From positions 62,001-126,000 of the forward strand of contig NZ_SRUO01000015.1 in assembly GCF_004791025.1 (NCBI RefSeq): a stretch of 64,000 nt of DNA. Reading direction: 5' to 3'. Each line of letters begins with the position of its first letter. The stretch's first letter is position 1. Positions 61,230-64,000 of this stretch are shown here, in pieces. The position numbers and the translations under genes are program-made. The notes beneath the pieces are model-generated. The model saw only the letters and a program-made list of their open reading frames with translations, was not told where the DNA came from and ran no database searches. This stretch comes from Mesorhizobium sp. M4B.F.Ca.ET.203.01.1.1. GTDB taxonomy: Bacteria; Pseudomonadota; Alphaproteobacteria; Rhizobiales; Rhizobiaceae.

Positions 61230-62159
61230 TCAAAGCGCCTTTTGCAGTTCCGGCAGGATGACGAAGAGATCGCCGACGAGGCCGTAGTCGGCGACCTGGA
61301 AGATCGGCGCCTCCTCGTCCTTGTTGATGGCGACGATGACCTTGGAATCCTTCATGCCGGCGAGGTGCTGGATGGCGCCGGAAATGCCGACGGCGATGTA
61401 GAGGTCGGGGGCGACCACCTTGCCGGTCTGGCCGACCTGCCAGTCGTTCGGCGCGTAGCCGGCATCGACCGCCGCGCGGGAAGCGCCAACCGCGGCGCCG
61501 AGCTTGTCGGCAACCGGCAGGATGACCTCCTGGAACTTTTCCGAGGAACCAAGCGCGCGGCCGCCCGAGATGATGATCTTGGCCGAGGTCAGTTCCGGAC
61601 GGTCGGTCTCGGAAAGCTTGTTCTCGACGAAGGAGGACAGACCCGGATTGGCCGCAGCGCTGACCGTCTCGACCGAAGCCGAGCCGCCCTCGGGCGCCGC
61701 CTGGAAGGAGGCGGTGCGCACGGTGATGACCTTCTTGGCGTCGGTTGCCTGCACCGTCTGGATGGCGTTGCCGGCATAGATCGGACGCTTGAAGGTGTCG
61801 GACGAGACGACTTCTATGATCTCGGACACCTGCGCGACGTCGAGCAGGGCGGCGACGCGCGGCGCGACGTTCTTGCCCGCCGAGGTCGCCGGCGCGATGA
61901 TCGTGTCATAGGAACCGGCGAGCGAAACCACGAGCGCGGCGAGCGGCTCGGCAAGGCGCTCGGACAGTTCGTCGGCCTCGGCGAGCAGCACCTTGCCGAC
62001 GCCCTTGAGCTTGGCGGCGGCGTCGGCGGCAGCCTTGGCGCCCTTGCCGGCAACCAGCACATGCACGTCCGAACCGATCTGCAGCGCCGCCGACAGCGCC
62101 TTGGCGGTCTGGTCGGAAAGGCTGGCGTTGTCGTGTTCTGCGATTAGGAGAATAGCCAT
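61230..62159 (-). CDS. etfA: Electron transfer flavoprotein alpha subunit
   Basis: The 309-residue product begins MAILLIAEHDNASLSDQTAK and has the FAD-binding C-terminal region VSGGRALGSSEKF, GASRAAVDAGYAPNDWQVGQ, and GISGAIQHLAGMKDSKVIVAIN. It carries electrons from acyl-CoA dehydrogenases to ETF-ubiquinone oxidoreductase. It is 23 bases downstream of etfB on the same strand. Confidence 0.96.
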   Translation of the reverse strand: MAILLIAEHDNASLSDQTAKALSAALQIGSDVHVLVAGKGAKAAADAAAKLKGVGKVLLAEADELSERLAEPLAALVVSLAGSYDTIIAPATSAGKNVAPRVAALLDVAQVSEIIEVVSSDTFKRPIYAGNAIQTVQATDAKKVITVRTASFQAAPEGGSASVETVSAAANPGLSSFVENKLSETDRPELTSAKIIISGGRALGSSEKFQEVILPVADKLGAAVGASRAAVDAGYAPNDWQVGQTGKVVAPDLYIAVGISGAIQHLAGMKDSKVIVAINKDEEAPIFQVADYGLVGDLFVILPELQKAL

Positions 62160-62182
62160 TGTCGTGTTCCTTTCCCGATCGC

Positions 62183-62932
<750 letters not shown>

Positions 62933-63104
62933 TTTCCTGTCACCTCTTTCAAGATTTTGGGCGCGCTATAGCAGCGCGCACCGGGTCAGAGTTGTCGAAA
63001 GCCGACATTCCAGACGGAATTCTGGACTTCATCCGCCGTTGCGGTGGCGTTTCCGTAGTGGCGGGAATCGGGCGCGTCAATATCCGCGACGCACTCAAAT
63101 CGGT
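62933..63104. other. Intergenic region upstream of etfB
   Basis: The region should carry the etf promoter. A short GCGCGC/GCGCGC inverted repeat flanks TATAGCA around 62969-62986. Nothing else is evident. Confidence 0.3.
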
Positions 63105-63914
63105 TCAGTCCTGGCTTGAAGCGGCTCCTCGACCCCACTGTGGCGCGGGCTGCGCCGCAGCTGGAGCGCTGGCGGCTGGTTCGGCCGGGACGGGCGCCTG
63201 CTCGACGTCTGGCGCAGGTTCGGGTTCCCCGTCCGCGCCGGCCAGCAGCGGCACGCCACGGTTGCGCAGGACCAGCACCAGGACGGAGCCGGCGATGATG
63301 CCGCCGATGTGGCAGGCCCAGGAGACCTGGTCCTCACCGCCGGCGGCGAACATGACGATCTGGAAGACGATCCACAGGATCAGCGGGATGAAGGCGGGGA
63401 TGCGCAAGGGAATGCGGGCGAAGGCGAGCACCCAGACCTTCACCCTTGGGTAGAGGATCAGATAGGCGGCGACGACGCCGGCAATGGCGCCGGAGGCGCC
63501 GATCAGCGGCACTTGCGAATCCCAGGCCACCAACCCTTGGAAGAAGGCGCCGGCAATGGCGCAGGCGAGGTAGAAGATCAAATAGCGGATATGGCCGAGG
63601 GCATCCTCGACATTGTCGCCGAACACCCACAGGAACAGCATGTTGCCGCCGAGATGGAAGATATCGGCGTGCAGGAAGGAATAGGTCAGGTAGCTCAGGC
63701 TCTCCGGGATGACGACGAATTCGGGCGAAAGCTCGACCCTGTCATGGACGACGGAGGGGATGAAACCGAGGCCGAGCACCGCGGCATTGGTGAAATCCTC
63801 GCCGCCGAGCGTGGTGGCGAAATAGACGAGCACGTTGGCGACGATCAGGCCGATCGTCACATATTGCAGGTGGATGTGACGCAGCCTGTTGGTGTCGTAT
63901 AGCGGGATGAACAT
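63105..63914 (-). CDS. Rhomboid-family intramembrane serine protease
   Basis: The 269-residue product has about six transmembrane helices. The catalytic Ser is S141 in IGASGAIAGV and the catalytic His H202 in CHIGG; HLGGNMLFLWVFG gives the oxyanion-side His and Asn. The C-terminus is Pro/Ala-rich and disordered. I used MFIPLYDTNRLRH at 63914; the open frame reaches 63995. Upstream bases to the window end hold no feature I can name. Confidence 0.9.
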   Translation of the reverse strand: MFIPLYDTNRLRHIHLQYVTIGLIVANVLVYFATTLGGEDFTNAAVLGLGFIPSVVHDRVELSPEFVVIPESLSYLTYSFLHADIFHLGGNMLFLWVFGDNVEDALGHIRYLIFYLACAIAGAFFQGLVAWDSQVPLIGASGAIAGVVAAYLILYPRVKVWVLAFARIPLRIPAFIPLILWIVFQIVMFAAGGEDQVSWACHIGGIIAGSVLVLVLRNRGVPLLAGADGEPEPAPDVEQAPVPAEPAASAPAAAQPAPQWGRGAASSQD

Positions 63915-64000
63915 GAGACCCTGGCCCTTCCGCTTCCACGTGGAGTCAGCGGTTCTTGCCGGGAACCCATAACACGTCGGCCTTTCCATTGTCATTGACC

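Noticed and set aside
62992..63453. 153-residue plus-strand frame over the end of the rhomboid gene
   Set aside because: Covers the intergenic region and antisense to the rhomboid gene; low-complexity composition.

Overview
The window looks like a chromosomal segment of a Mesorhizobium-like alphaproteobacterium (Hyphomicrobiales). Evidence is the high GC, the aerobic cobaltochelatase pair CobS/CobT, a SAM-II riboswitch in front of metX, a CtrA-type box by ftsEX, CpdR, a rhizobial-style ugp operon, and many 45-bp palindromic intergenic repeats of rhizobial type. It is densely packed core genome. I see no transposase, phage gene, CRISPR array, tRNA or rRNA.

Layout. 1-5 kb: BolA (cut by the left edge), a J-domain protein, cobS-cobT and an overlapping secreted phytase-like protein. 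5-13 kb: a GGxGxD-repeat protein, a spermidine-synthase-like protein, a queuosine-precursor transporter with a candidate preQ1-I-type riboswitch, rpmB, a DUF3108 protein, DMT and YhhN membrane proteins, a cupin and gloB beside a methyltransferase. 13-18 kb: an SbmA/BacA-like ABC transporter with a degenerate ATPase, a vWA (DUF1194) protein and two GT2 glycosyltransferases. 18-23 kb: metX-metW under SAM-II control, then hisC-tyrC. 22-30 kb: PfkB kinase, DUF2125, ChaC, aldo/keto reductase, LysE, PlsC, a divergent LysR/PPOX pair and YdcF. 30-36 kb: ftsEX, a small membrane protein, hpt, cpdR, a DMT transporter and a divergent LysR. 36-47 kb: VOC protein, a very large TIGR02302-type protein, a serine/threonine dehydratase, lysA-lptM, a small orphan gene, argH, a TlpA-like thioredoxin and an MHYT-GGDEF-EAL protein.

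47-53 kb is a glycerol-3-phosphate uptake operon (ugpBAEC plus a metallophosphoesterase). 52-57 kb is a ferric-iron ABC operon (fbpABC-like) with a candidate RirA operator. 57-60 kb holds an ECF sigma/NrsF anti-sigma pair and a PAS-GGDEF protein. 60-64 kb holds 3-hydroxybutyryl-CoA dehydrogenase, etfA/etfB and a rhomboid protease.

I did not find a clear new defence or mobile system. The most interesting items are regulatory or structural: the compact preQ1-I-like element whose pseudoknot would include the start codon of the queuosine-precursor transporter; repeat elements that supply stop codons to several genes; an ABC ATPase with substituted signature and H-loop residues; a protein with a roughly 19-residue GGxGxD period; and candidate CtrA, RirA and ECF-sigma sites.
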